Assembly (NCBI GenBank): GCA_903894155.1
Contig: CAITPF010000401.1
Coordinates: 1-43,222, forward strand
Direction: 5' to 3'
Origin: an uncultured beta proteobacterium
Lineage (GTDB): Bacteria > Pseudomonadota > Gammaproteobacteria > Burkholderiales > Burkholderiaceae_B
Length of the DNA stretch: 43,222 nt
Position 1 is the first letter of the stretch, and each line of letters starts with the position of its first letter. A program made the translations under genes and the position numbers. The notes under the pieces are model-generated. The model saw nothing but the letters and a program-made list of their open reading frames with translations. It was not told the origin of the DNA and ran no database searches. Positions 36,696 through 43,222 of this stretch are shown here, piece after piece.

Positions 36696-37472
36696 ATGAG
36701 CACTAGCACTATGCCCTGGCGTATCTGGCTTGTCGCCGGTATCACCCTGCTGGCGGTCGCGGCAGCCTTGTTGATACCGGCAATGCCGCAGCCGCTTGCG
36801 TACCACGACTTTGTCGACCAACGCGAGGCCATCGGCGTCCCCAATTTTCTGAATGTGACATCGAATATCGGCTTTCTGGTGGTGGGCATCGCCGGTCTGT
36901 TCGTGGCTCTTGGACGGCACACGCGTTTCCAGTTCAGCGTTGAACGCTTGCCATGGGTGATTTTCTTCCTGGGCGTGCTGCTCACCGCTGCCGGTTCATC
37001 CTACTACCACCTGAATCCCGATAACGAGACTCTGTTTTGGGATAGGTTGCCCATGACGATTGCCTTCATGGCACTCGTGTGCAGCCAGATTGTCGATCGG
37101 ATCAACGTTCGCGCGGGACTCGCCCTGTTGCTTCCGATGCTGATCCTGGGGGCGGCATCCGTCATTTACTGGCGGGTAACCGAACGCGCAGGTGTCGGCA
37201 ATGTCATTCCCTATGCAGTGCTGCAGGGGTATTCGATGCTCATCCTGCTGCTGATGACGGCGTTTGTGCCGTCGCGGTATACCCGCGGCCACGACCTCTA
37301 CTGGGTGTTCGGTTGGTATGCGCTGAGCAAGGTTCTGGAAACCTATGATTCGGAGGTGTTCGGCTTGTTGGGCCATGTGGTCAGCGGACACACACTGAAG
37401 CATTTCGCGGCTGCGCTTGCCGGTGCCGCCGTCTGCCTCATGCTAACGCGCCGCACGCTCAAATTTAGTTAG
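36696..37472 (+). CDS. CREST-superfamily membrane hydrolase (ceramidase-like)
   Basis: 258-aa protein with about seven membrane helices. It carries the metal-hydrolase signature of the CREST superfamily (alkaline ceramidases, PAQR receptors, Per1): S101-x3-H105 in GSSYYHLNPD, Asp116 in FWDRLPM, and H232-x3-H236 in GHTLKHFAA. Asn residues at 50-57 (PNFLNVTSNIGF) match the first-helix motif. It probably hydrolyses an amide or ester bond in a membrane lipid, but the substrate is unknown and ceramide is not typical of this group of bacteria. Start ATG 36696. Confidence 0.82.
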   Translation: MSTSTMPWRIWLVAGITLLAVAAALLIPAMPQPLAYHDFVDQREAIGVPNFLNVTSNIGFLVVGIAGLFVALGRHTRFQFSVERLPWVIFFLGVLLTAAGSSYYHLNPDNETLFWDRLPMTIAFMALVCSQIVDRINVRAGLALLLPMLILGAASVIYWRVTERAGVGNVIPYAVLQGYSMLILLLMTAFVPSRYTRGHDLYWVFGWYALSKVLETYDSEVFGLLGHVVSGHTLKHFAAALAGAAVCLMLTRRTLKFS

Positions 37473-37493
37473 TTAGCCATCGACAGGGTATTC

Positions 37494-37928
37494 ATGTCTA
37501 TACGCCTAAAATTCGTGCTCGCCCTCGCCATCGCTTCATGCATTCCAACAGCGGCGGCGCAAACGGCAACCATCGCGAGCGCCGTGAATGTCCGCTCGGG
37601 TCCCGACAGCATCTTTCCGACCGTGACCTGGCTCATGGGCGGGACATCGGTCACGGTGGAGGGGTGCACCGCCAACTGGCGTTGGTGCGATGTCATCGCG
37701 GGGCGCAATCGTGGCTGGGTGTACACGCGCTACCTTTCCACCCCGCTCAACGGCACTGCAGTCACCGTTATCAAAGGTGGCCCGGCCAGCGGCCTGCCAC
37801 AAGTCGAGTTTTCACTCGGCCCTTACTGGGACACGCATTACCGGGGGCAGAGCTGGTTCGCGCAGAAGGCGGAGTGGCAAAGACGCTGGGACCAGCGACC
37901 ACCCCCGAGGGCGTGGCGCCAACCCTAA
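37494..37928 (+). CDS. Exported bacterial SH3-domain protein
   Basis: 144-aa secreted protein. Signal peptide about 1-22 (ending PTAAA, then Q). A bacterial SH3 (SH3_3) domain follows at about 23-82: ASAVNVRSGPDSIFPTVTWL, GTSVTVEGCTANWRWCDVI and GWVYTRYLS are standard strands. The tail (about 85-144) is Trp/Arg/Pro-rich and unassigned. Such domains usually bind cell-wall or protein ligands in the periplasm. Twenty-one bases after the CREST gene on the same strand, so possibly co-transcribed. Followed by a strong terminator. Confidence 0.85.
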   Translation: MSIRLKFVLALAIASCIPTAAAQTATIASAVNVRSGPDSIFPTVTWLMGGTSVTVEGCTANWRWCDVIAGRNRGWVYTRYLSTPLNGTAVTVIKGGPASGLPQVEFSLGPYWDTHYRGQSWFAQKAEWQRRWDQRPPPRAWRQP

Positions 37929-37947
37929 GGCGTTGGTGCATCAGAGC

Positions 37948-37975
37948 GAAAATGGCCCCTGCTGGGGCCATTTTC
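37948..37975. terminator. Bidirectional rho-independent terminator
   Basis: Perfect 12-bp arms GAAAATGGCCCC / GGGGCCATTTTC around the loop TGCT, followed by AATTTATTT. The A-tract/T-tract symmetry lets it serve both the SH3 gene on the plus strand and the tRNA-Leu transcript on the minus strand. Confidence 0.92.
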
Positions 37976-37985
37976 AATTTATTTC

Positions 37986-38070
37986 TGGTGCCGACGGCGA
38001 GACTCGAACTCGCACAGCTTTCGCCACTACCCCCTCAAGATAGCGTGTCTACCAATTTCACCACGTCGGC
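37986..38070 (-). tRNA. tRNA-Leu (GAG)
   Basis: The 85-base gene on the minus strand starts GCCGACGTGGTGAAATTGG, has anticodon arm CTATC-TTGAGGG-GGTAG with anticodon GAG (38034-38036), a long variable arm as in class II tRNAs, T-arm GCGAGTTCGAGTCTCGC and an encoded 3' CCA. Acceptor stem GCCGACG pairs with CGTCGGC. It reads CUC/CUU codons. Lies between secG and the terminator, probably part of the tpiA-secG transcript. Confidence 0.97.
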
Positions 38071-38212
38071 AATATCCCGGATTTGCTCTGGGAGATGGCC
38101 AGGCCGCAGGGCGTACACCGCGTCTATATTGCGGCGAATCCAAGCGATCCGACTAAGCCAAAAATTGTATCACGCGGGCGCAATATCTGCATGACGCGTG
38201 CAACCGGATTTC

Positions 38213-38668
38213 TTACTTGGATGCGGGTGCCGCAGGGACTGCGGGCACGGACGGGACCGCAGGAACTACAGGGACCGAAGCGGCCCCGGTCGCCCCAGCG
38301 GGCACGGCGCCCCCCCCTGCAGTCGGCACGCTACCCGGCGCTGCAGGGACCGCACTGCCCGCGGGTTGAGGCGCCACCGGTGCCGATTGCGTGAAGCTGG
38401 ACATCACGCCGGTATCCTGGCCCTTGACGCCGCGGTTGGACACATAGGCAAGGCCAATCGTTGTAATAAAGAAAACCACCGCGGCCCACTTCGTGGCGCG
38501 CGAGAGAAAGTTTGCCGCACCCGTCGCGCCAAAAAGGCTGCCGGCCGAACCGCTGCCAAAGGCCGAACCCATGTCGGCCCCCTTGCCTTGCTGCAACAGC
38601 ACGAGGGAAATGATGGTGAGCGAGGTAATAATCTGCACTACGAGCAGAAGCGTGAAAATCCAGGACAT
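38213..38668 (-). CDS. secG: Preprotein translocase subunit SecG with long Ala/Pro/Val tail
   Basis: Inner-membrane subunit of the SecYEG protein-export channel. Two helices (about 3-22 and 58-77) flank the signature LVLLQQGKGADMGSAFGSGSAGSLFGATG (about 22-50). The core ends near residue 90; after it comes a low-complexity tail of about 60 residues rich in Ala, Pro, Val and Gly, with VPxVP-type repeats, bringing the total to 151 aa against about 110-120 commonly. Start ATG 38668. Downstream of tpiA with 45 bases between. Confidence 0.93.
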   Translation of the reverse strand: MSWIFTLLLVVQIITSLTIISLVLLQQGKGADMGSAFGSGSAGSLFGATGAANFLSRATKWAAVVFFITTIGLAYVSNRGVKGQDTGVMSSFTQSAPVAPQPAGSAVPAAPGSVPTAGGGAVPAGATGAASVPVVPAVPSVPAVPAAPASK

Positions 38669-38713
38669 TGAAAAACTCCGAAAACCAAAAAGCCGACTTC
38701 CCGCCAGCCGCCC

Positions 38714-39475
38714 TTAGGCGGCGATGCGCAGGAATTCGTCGGCAACCAGGGATGCGCCACCCACAAGCGCACCGTCAATATCAGGCATGGAAAACAAACT
38801 TGCGGCGTTGGCGCCCTTGACGCTGCCGCCATACAGGATCTGGATGCCGCCGGCACCGATCCCGTCAAGCGCGGCGCGAATGGCCGCGTGGACTTCCTGC
38901 GCCTGCTCGGGCGAGGCCGTGCGGCCTGTACCGATGGCCCAAACCGGCTCATACGCGATGACCATCTGGCACACGGCTTGCGCGCCGAGCGCGAGTACCG
39001 GCGCCAGCTGACGCTGGATGACGGCGACGGCCTGACCGGCGTCGCGCTCGGCCAGCGATTCGCCGACACAAACGACCGGCGTCACCCCGGCGGCAAGCGC
39101 GGCCTTGGCCTTATCCGCGACGAGTTGATCGGATTCGGCATGCATCGAGCGCCGCTCAGAATGGCCAACCAGGACCCACGCGCAACCAAAATCCTTGAGC
39201 ATCGGGGCCGACACCTCGCCGGTATAGGCACCCTGGGCGTGAACGCTGACGTCCTGCGCACCCCAGGTGACCGCCGACCCCTTGAGCGCTTCAGCCGCCT
39301 GCGCGAGGTAAGGGAAAGGCACGCACACCGCGATTCGGGCCGTAAGCGTGGCTGGGCGCAGGGCGGCCAGCAACGCCGCATTGTCTGCGAGGTTGCCGTG
39401 CATCTTCCAGTTGCCGATGACCAGACGGGTACGGCCGCCGGTGACGGTGGTTGGGTTAGTTGCGATGGCGTTCAT
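38714..39475 (-). CDS. tpiA: Triosephosphate isomerase
   Basis: Glycolytic and gluconeogenic enzyme interconverting dihydroxyacetone phosphate and glyceraldehyde 3-phosphate, cytoplasmic, 253 aa. Active-site residues are visible: Asn22 and Lys24 in VIGNWKMHGN, His105 in WVLVGHSERR, Glu176 in AYEPVWAIGTG, and the flexible lid IGTGRTASPEQAQ. The loop GGSVKGANA near the end binds phosphate. An N-terminal extension of about 15 residues precedes the usual start. ATG 39475; heads tpiA-secG-tRNA-Leu. Confidence 0.97.
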   Translation of the reverse strand: MNAIATNPTTVTGGRTRLVIGNWKMHGNLADNAALLAALRPATLTARIAVCVPFPYLAQAAEALKGSAVTWGAQDVSVHAQGAYTGEVSAPMLKDFGCAWVLVGHSERRSMHAESDQLVADKAKAALAAGVTPVVCVGESLAERDAGQAVAVIQRQLAPVLALGAQAVCQMVIAYEPVWAIGTGRTASPEQAQEVHAAIRAALDGIGAGGIQILYGGSVKGANAASLFSMPDIDGALVGGASLVADEFLRIAA

Positions 39476-39596
39476 GACTTGAGTCCTGAGATCGGTACAA
39501 ATGCAGAAACCGGGATAAACCCGGCATTGTACCTCTTTAGCCGGATCCCATGAGCAAGCCGCCCCGCCCCCGTCTCCACGGGCCCCCGGAATGCGA

Positions 39597-40574
39597 TCAG
39601 ACCGTCAGGATGATTTTGCCGATTTGCTCGCCCGCCTCCATCATCGCGTGGCCTTTTGCGGCATCCTCAAGGGGCAGCGTGCAGTGGATGACCGGTTTGA
39701 TCGTTCCACTCGTGAGCAGCGGCCAGACCTTGTCCTCAAGCGCCGCAGAAATCTTGCCCTTGAAAGCAACGGGGCGCGGCCTCAAAGTCGAGCCCGTGAT
39801 GGTCAGGCGACGCCGCATGAGTTCGCTGGAGTCGAAAAGCGACTTGTTCCCGCCCAGTGTCGCGATGACGACAATGCGCCCATCATCGGCGAGCGCCTTG
39901 ATATCGCGACCGATGTACTCACCCGCGACCATGTCGAGAATGACGTCCACGCCCCGTCCCCCGGTCAGGGCTTTGATCTCGGCGACGAAATCCTGAGTCT
40001 TGTAGTCGATCCCCTTCGAAGCGCCCAGTTGCTCGACGGCGCGTACACGCTCATCGCTGCCGACCGTCGCATACACCGTATGGCCCATCGCGGTCGCCAT
40101 CTGGATCGCCGTGGTGCCGATGCCGCTTGCGCCGCCATGTACCAGCAACGTTTCACCCTTCGCGAGCGCACCGCGATCAAACACGTTGCTCCAGACGGTG
40201 TAGTAGGTTTCCGGCAAGCCGGCCGCCTGAATCATGGAAAGCCCGGCCGGGATCGGAAGACACTGCTCCACGGGCGCTACGCAATACTCGGCATAGCCTC
40301 CACCTGCCACCAGTGCGCAGACCCGGTCACCGACGCGAAAGCGCCCGCCCGCCGAATCGGCCTCGACGATCTCGCCCGCGACCTCAAGGCCCGGAAGATC
40401 CGAGGCGCCGGGCGGAGGCGCATAGGCGCCCATGCGCTGGAACACGTCTGGCCGGTTGATGCCGGCGGCAGCGACCTTGATAAGCACCTCGCCCGGGCCG
40501 GGTACCGGCATAGGACGCGTGGTGGGGACCAGCACTTCAGGACCGCCGGGTTGGACAATTTCAATCGCACGCAT
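39597..40574 (-). CDS. NAD(P)H-quinone oxidoreductase, zeta-crystallin/PIG3 type (MDR family)
   Basis: Medium-chain dehydrogenase/reductase lacking the zinc ligands, 325 aa, cytoplasmic. GroES-like N-terminal domain with AAAGINRPDVFQRMGAY (about 35-52) and LPGLEVAGEIVEAD; Rossmann domain with LVHGGASGIGTTAIQMA near 141-158 for NADPH binding; RRRLTITGSTLRPRP near 265. The sequence groups with PIG3/QOR2-like quinone reductases. The frame is open upstream to 40676, but the ATG at 40574, with GGAG before it, gives the family N-terminus MRAIEIVQPGGPEVL. Upstream of tpiA on the same strand. Confidence 0.92.
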   Translation of the reverse strand: MRAIEIVQPGGPEVLVPTTRPMPVPGPGEVLIKVAAAGINRPDVFQRMGAYAPPPGASDLPGLEVAGEIVEADSAGGRFRVGDRVCALVAGGGYAEYCVAPVEQCLPIPAGLSMIQAAGLPETYYTVWSNVFDRGALAKGETLLVHGGASGIGTTAIQMATAMGHTVYATVGSDERVRAVEQLGASKGIDYKTQDFVAEIKALTGGRGVDVILDMVAGEYIGRDIKALADDGRIVVIATLGGNKSLFDSSELMRRRLTITGSTLRPRPVAFKGKISAALEDKVWPLLTSGTIKPVIHCTLPLEDAAKGHAMMEAGEQIGKIILTV

Positions 40575-40690
40575 GTTAGGAGACTCCGCAAACAGTTTCG
40601 CAAATCGATTATTATGCAGTCCTTCCTGAAAAGTCTGCATCGCAGCCCTGCCCCGGGTGGGGTCGCGCGACTGCAAACCGTCACTTTACC

Positions 40691-40780
40691 GGAAGCGTGG
40701 CCGAGCGGTTTAAGGCACCGGTCTTGAAAACCGGCGAGGGTTTGCGCCCTCCGTGAGTTCGAATCTCACCGCTTCCGCCA
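40691..40780 (+). tRNA. tRNA-Ser (TGA)
   Basis: 90-base class II tRNA gene beginning GGAAGCGTGGCCGAGCGG. Anticodon arm CCGGT-CTTGAAA-ACCGG with anticodon TGA (40725-40727), long variable arm CGAGGGTTTGCGCCCTC, T-arm GTGAGTTCGAATCTCAC, acceptor stem GGAAGCG/CGCTTCC and encoded GCCA end. Reads UCA/UCG codons. tRNA-Ser genes are common integration sites; the sequence to its right differs in base composition from the left. Confidence 0.97.
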
Positions 40781-40811
40781 GAAACTGGCTCTTCTCCACT
40801 GACAAGGGAAA

Positions 40812-40845
40812 TTGACAAAAATAAAATCCGATTTTATTATTGTCA
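40812..40845 (+). promoter_or_regulatory. Near-consensus promoter inside a palindromic operator
   Basis: TTGACA (40812-40817) and TATTAT (40835-40840) are separated by exactly 17 bases, and the ATG of the ATPase gene begins 6 bases after the -10 box, so the transcript would be leaderless or nearly so. The same DNA is an inverted repeat: arms TGACAAAAATAAAATC (40813-40828) and GATTTTATTATTGTCA (40830-40845) match at 15 of 16 positions around one central base. A repressor dimer bound here would cover both promoter boxes. Confidence 0.75.
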
Positions 40846-40846
40846 G

Positions 40847-42037
40847 ATGTATCATCAACGCCAACTCGCGTCTGTACTCAGGCAAGCTCTCGCTGGGTTT
40901 CCCGCGATCCTGATCACGGGCCCCAGACAGTCGGGCAAAACGACTTTTCTTCGGCATGAGACTGGAAAGCAGGCCGATTACGTCAGTTTCGATGACCCTC
41001 TGGAGCGCGACTTTGCCGTTGTTGACCCGGAAGGCTTTCTGAGGCGCTTCAAGGATCGTCCGGTGATCCTTGACGAGATCCAGTACGCACCCACTCTTCT
41101 GTCACATCTGAAGATGCGTATTGACAATGAACCAGAGCAGTGCGGTCGATGGTTACTGACTGGATCGCAACAATTCGGACTGATGCGTGATGTCAGCGAA
41201 TCACTCGCTGGAAGGGTGGCTATTCTCGAGTTACCGCCATTTTCTCAAACAGAGTTCGCTCGGCCTGAACTTGAAGAGGTATTGTGGAACGGTGGTTACC
41301 CGATCCCCGCGATGCATCCGAATCGACGCGACCTCTGGGTGCGAAGTTACATTTCCACCTACGTCGAGCGCGACGTACGGCAAATTCGCAACATCCCAGA
41401 CCTGAGGTTATTCAATCAGTTCCTCAGCCTGGCGGCCGCCCGCCATAGCCAGGAATTTCATCCCGCCGACCTGTCGCGCGAACTGGGCTTGACGCAACCG
41501 TCTGTGAAGTCCTGGGGAGGAGTGCTTGAGGCATCCTACATTGCGCACTTTCTGCCGCCTTGGTATCGAAACTATGGCAAACGGGTTGTCAAAACGCCAA
41601 AGATATATTTCTACGATCCGGCACTTGTCAGCCTGCTGACGCGTCAACCGGATGCTGCTTCTGCTCTCGCGGGGCCAATGGGGGGACCACTATTGGAAGG
41701 GTGGGTGATTACGGAAGCGGTGAAGGCATTCTTGTCGCTGGGGAAAAGGCCCGACTTGTATTTCTGGCGCTCTCACGACGGGCTTGAGGTTGATTTGCTC
41801 ATCGTCATCGATGGCAAATTACAGCCAGTGGAAATCAAGCTGAGCGCGACCCCGGGTTCGGGCCATATTGAACCAATCAAACGATTTATTTCGGTCGCCG
41901 GAGATGACGCGACCCCGCAAGGGATTGTGGTCTGTCGAACGGAAGCTGAGAGGGCGTTGCCCCACGGCCATATTGCCATGCCCTGGCAATCATTCCCCCA
42001 CTGGCTCCGAAGGCGCTTAACCAAGACGGTTGCCTGA
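40847..42037 (+). CDS. AAA ATPase with DUF4143 domain
   Basis: 396-aa P-loop ATPase of the AAA_14-DUF4143 family, common in mobile and accessory regions of bacteria and archaea; its biological role is unknown. Walker A ITGPRQSGKTTF at 23-34, Walker B PVILDEIQYAP at 72-82, sensor-like LLTGSQQF near 103. The C-terminal DUF4143 part contains EVDLL (Glu314-Asp316) and PVEIK (327-331), which look like a PD-(D/E)xK nuclease-fold core. The DNA is visibly less GC-rich and uses more AT-ending codons than the nuo genes, suggesting transfer. It lies 66 bases after tRNA-Ser, preceded by a strong palindromic promoter and no ribosome-binding site. Confidence 0.88.
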   Translation: MYHQRQLASVLRQALAGFPAILITGPRQSGKTTFLRHETGKQADYVSFDDPLERDFAVVDPEGFLRRFKDRPVILDEIQYAPTLLSHLKMRIDNEPEQCGRWLLTGSQQFGLMRDVSESLAGRVAILELPPFSQTEFARPELEEVLWNGGYPIPAMHPNRRDLWVRSYISTYVERDVRQIRNIPDLRLFNQFLSLAAARHSQEFHPADLSRELGLTQPSVKSWGGVLEASYIAHFLPPWYRNYGKRVVKTPKIYFYDPALVSLLTRQPDAASALAGPMGGPLLEGWVITEAVKAFLSLGKRPDLYFWRSHDGLEVDLLIVIDGKLQPVEIKLSATPGSGHIEPIKRFISVAGDDATPQGIVVCRTEAERALPHGHIAMPWQSFPHWLRRRLTKTVA

Positions 42038-42355
42038 CCGATCGCGATCAGTGAAAACCGGCACCAACAGCGCAACGGCACAGGCCGAGTGCGTTTCGTT
42101 GATTGCAGGCGCTCTGTGACGCCCTTTGTTCATTGATTGCGCTTTGCCCGTGCCAGTGACATGCAAAGCGTTTTGAATTTTCTACCGAAAACAGGAATGT
42201 CTTAGTTTCATGCCGGTCGTTTCGATTAGCTTCAGGCATTCTCAATAAAGTTGGCGCAGGGAACGATCGAGAGCAATGCCAGCCAAGGCGATGATGATCG
42301 GGCGCCACGCCGCGTACTGTTCGTCCTCACAGCCGACGGCGTCGGCTGGCGACTC
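42038..42355. other. Gap between ATPase and DUF535 genes
   Basis: No gene can be supported in these 318 bases; the short open frames have no recognisable content. An AT-richer stretch at about 42165-42250 separates more GC-rich flanks. A perfect hairpin CAGCCGAC-GCC-GTCGGCTG on the minus strand (42330-42348) lies 8 bases past the DUF535 stop, but it lacks a T-tract. No repeat of the tRNA-Ser 3' end was found here. Confidence 0.6.
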
Positions 42356-43222
42356 TCACTTTCTGAATTTCCGCAGGACAGCGCGCATCGTCAAATCGCG
42401 GTAAATGCGCCGGCGCAGCGCGCGCGTGCGATGTTTTGACGGAACGTTTTCAAGGGACTTGTGAAGCGACGGCGCAGTCAGGTTGAAATTGCCGTCCAGA
42501 CGGAACTGGCCGTTCAGGCTGCGCCAGAACAAGTCGTAATTCTCAAGAAAGCTCGGGGAATTGATCGGCCCGAACGAAGTGGCGATCTGCATACGCACGC
42601 CAATGCCGATGATCTGCTGCACGCCCATCGAGATCGCAAGCCCTTCCAGCGCGGCGAAAAGCAGCAATCTTGGGCCGCAATCGCCAGAGATCGCAGTTGC
42701 GGTCTTCATCTCCTTCAAAAACAATCGGATTCCCTGGACCCGGGTCACAACGATCACCGTGGGTTCCTCACGCCCCCAGATTGCCCCTGGCGACGCGATG
42801 AAGCTCATGATGTAGAGCAAGTCGGTGCCTAGCCAGAACTGCAAGTTCAGTTCGGCCTCGAAGTCATACTGACTCGCTGCCTTGGCAACAATGCGAGGCC
42901 CTTGGGGGTCGTCAGTTGCCGACCAGATCGGGACTCCGGTCTCGATCGAATTGTTGAGAAAATCGGGCCCGAGGCGCTCAGGCAATAGCCGGTAGTGATA
43001 CGCGGCCATGGTCGCCCGCTCGCTGACCGATAAATTGCACGCATACGCTTTGCGCAGGTGTTTCAGGTAAACACCTGCGTTTTTCTCCTGAATGACGCGG
43101 AAGTCATCGGCGGGCAGCGATCGCACGAGCCGCAGGGTGCTTGGCAGGTAGATGAGCAAACGAAGGATCGCCTTCGCAGCCAGTTCGATTGACTTGGCAA
43201 GCGGGCGCCGCTCCCCATCGAC
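42356..43222 (-). CDS. VirK/YbjX (DUF535) family protein, partial at the window edge
   Basis: The frame stays open to base 43222, so the N-terminus lies outside the window; at least 289 codons are present. The visible sequence fits the DUF535 (VirK/YbjX) family: YACNLSVSERATMAAYHYRLL, FEAELNLQFWLGTDLLYIMSFIASPGAI, LLLFAALEGLAISMGVQQIIGIG and SPSFLENYDLFWRSLNGQ (the last two in the C-terminal half). YbjX/VirK proteins in enterics are linked to outer-membrane stability and resistance to host peptides, with no known biochemical activity. A TTG at 43159 could be mistaken for a start, but conserved-looking residues continue upstream. Confidence 0.85.
   Translation of the reverse strand, partial: VDGERRPLAKSIELAAKAILRLLIYLPSTLRLVRSLPADDFRVIQEKNAGVYLKHLRKAYACNLSVSERATMAAYHYRLLPERLGPDFLNNSIETGVPIWSATDDPQGPRIVAKAASQYDFEAELNLQFWLGTDLLYIMSFIASPGAIWGREEPTVIVVTRVQGIRLFLKEMKTATAISGDCGPRLLLFAALEGLAISMGVQQIIGIGVRMQIATSFGPINSPSFLENYDLFWRSLNGQFRLDGNFNLTAPSLHKSLENVPSKHRTRALRRRIYRDLTMRAVLRKFRK

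Noticed and set aside
36436..36699. 87-codon frame between the SHOCT and CREST genes
   Set aside because: Overlaps the end of the SHOCT gene, lacks a ribosome-binding site and has shadow-like composition; the shorter 36569 frame is the better candidate.
42330..42348. Rho-independent terminator for the DUF535 gene
   Set aside because: The hairpin is perfect but has no T-tract on the minus strand, so it is noted only as a hairpin.
40781..43222. att-site duplicate of the tRNA-Ser 3' end or an integrase gene
   Set aside because: Neither was found to the right of the tRNA within the window; they could lie beyond the edge, so the island idea stays a hypothesis.

Overview
The window looks like a chromosomal piece of a GC-rich betaproteobacterium of the order Burkholderiales, most likely family Alcaligenaceae (Bordetella/Achromobacter relatives). 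This is inferred from the RisA/RisS-like two-component pair next to ispF-ispD-mfd-serB, the 14-gene nuo operon, two orphan Bug-type periplasmic receptors, a Burkholderiales-type porin, and the qor-tpiA-secG-tRNA-Leu block. No marker in the window fixes a species.

Layout. 1-145: pentanucleotide tandem repeat running off the left edge. 0.16-2.4 kb (minus): family-4 uracil-DNA glycosylase with an expanded Ala-rich linker, behind a fused tsaB-rimI gene. 2.7-4.8 kb (plus): response regulator and histidine kinase of the OmpR/EnvZ (RisA/RisS) type. 4.85-6.17 kb (minus): ispF and ispD (MEP isoprenoid pathway), IspD carrying a repeat-containing insertion. 6.2-10.5 kb (plus): mfd and serB. 10.67-10.74 kb: long palindrome/terminator with IS3-family-like ends. 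10.8-25.4 kb (minus): complete nuoABCDEFGHIJKLMN operon for respiratory complex I, with many ATGA stop/start overlaps. 25.6-37.9 kb: a mixed segment with a porin preceded at its 3' side by stacked hairpins, a hotdog thioesterase, an asparaginase, two Bug receptors, a class I aminotransferase, a membrane-anchored alpha/beta hydrolase, an AI-2E-family permease, and small envelope proteins (LapA-like, PLDc_N-SHOCT-like, CREST/ceramidase-like, SH3). 37.95-40.6 kb (minus): terminator, tRNA-Leu(GAG), secG, tpiA, quinone oxidoreductase. 40.69-43.2 kb: tRNA-Ser(TGA), an AT-richer AAA/DUF4143 ATPase driven by a near-consensus promoter lying inside a palindrome, and a partial VirK/YbjX (DUF535) gene running off the right edge.

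How it fits together. Most of the window is housekeeping: respiration, isoprenoid precursors, serine synthesis, transcription-coupled repair, tRNA modification, protein export and glycolysis. In related Burkholderiales I expect secG-tRNA-Leu to lie directly ahead of nuoA; here about 12.5 kb of mostly accessory envelope/uptake genes sits between them, which makes 25.5-37.9 kb a likely insertion or rearrangement. No CRISPR array, prophage, transposase gene or recognisable biosynthetic cluster was seen. The less expected signals are repeat-driven changes in otherwise conserved proteins (UDG linker, IspD insertion, SecG tail), the stacked hairpins after the porin, the IS-end-like palindrome after serB, and the palindromic, apparently leaderless promoter of the tRNA-Ser-adjacent ATPase.
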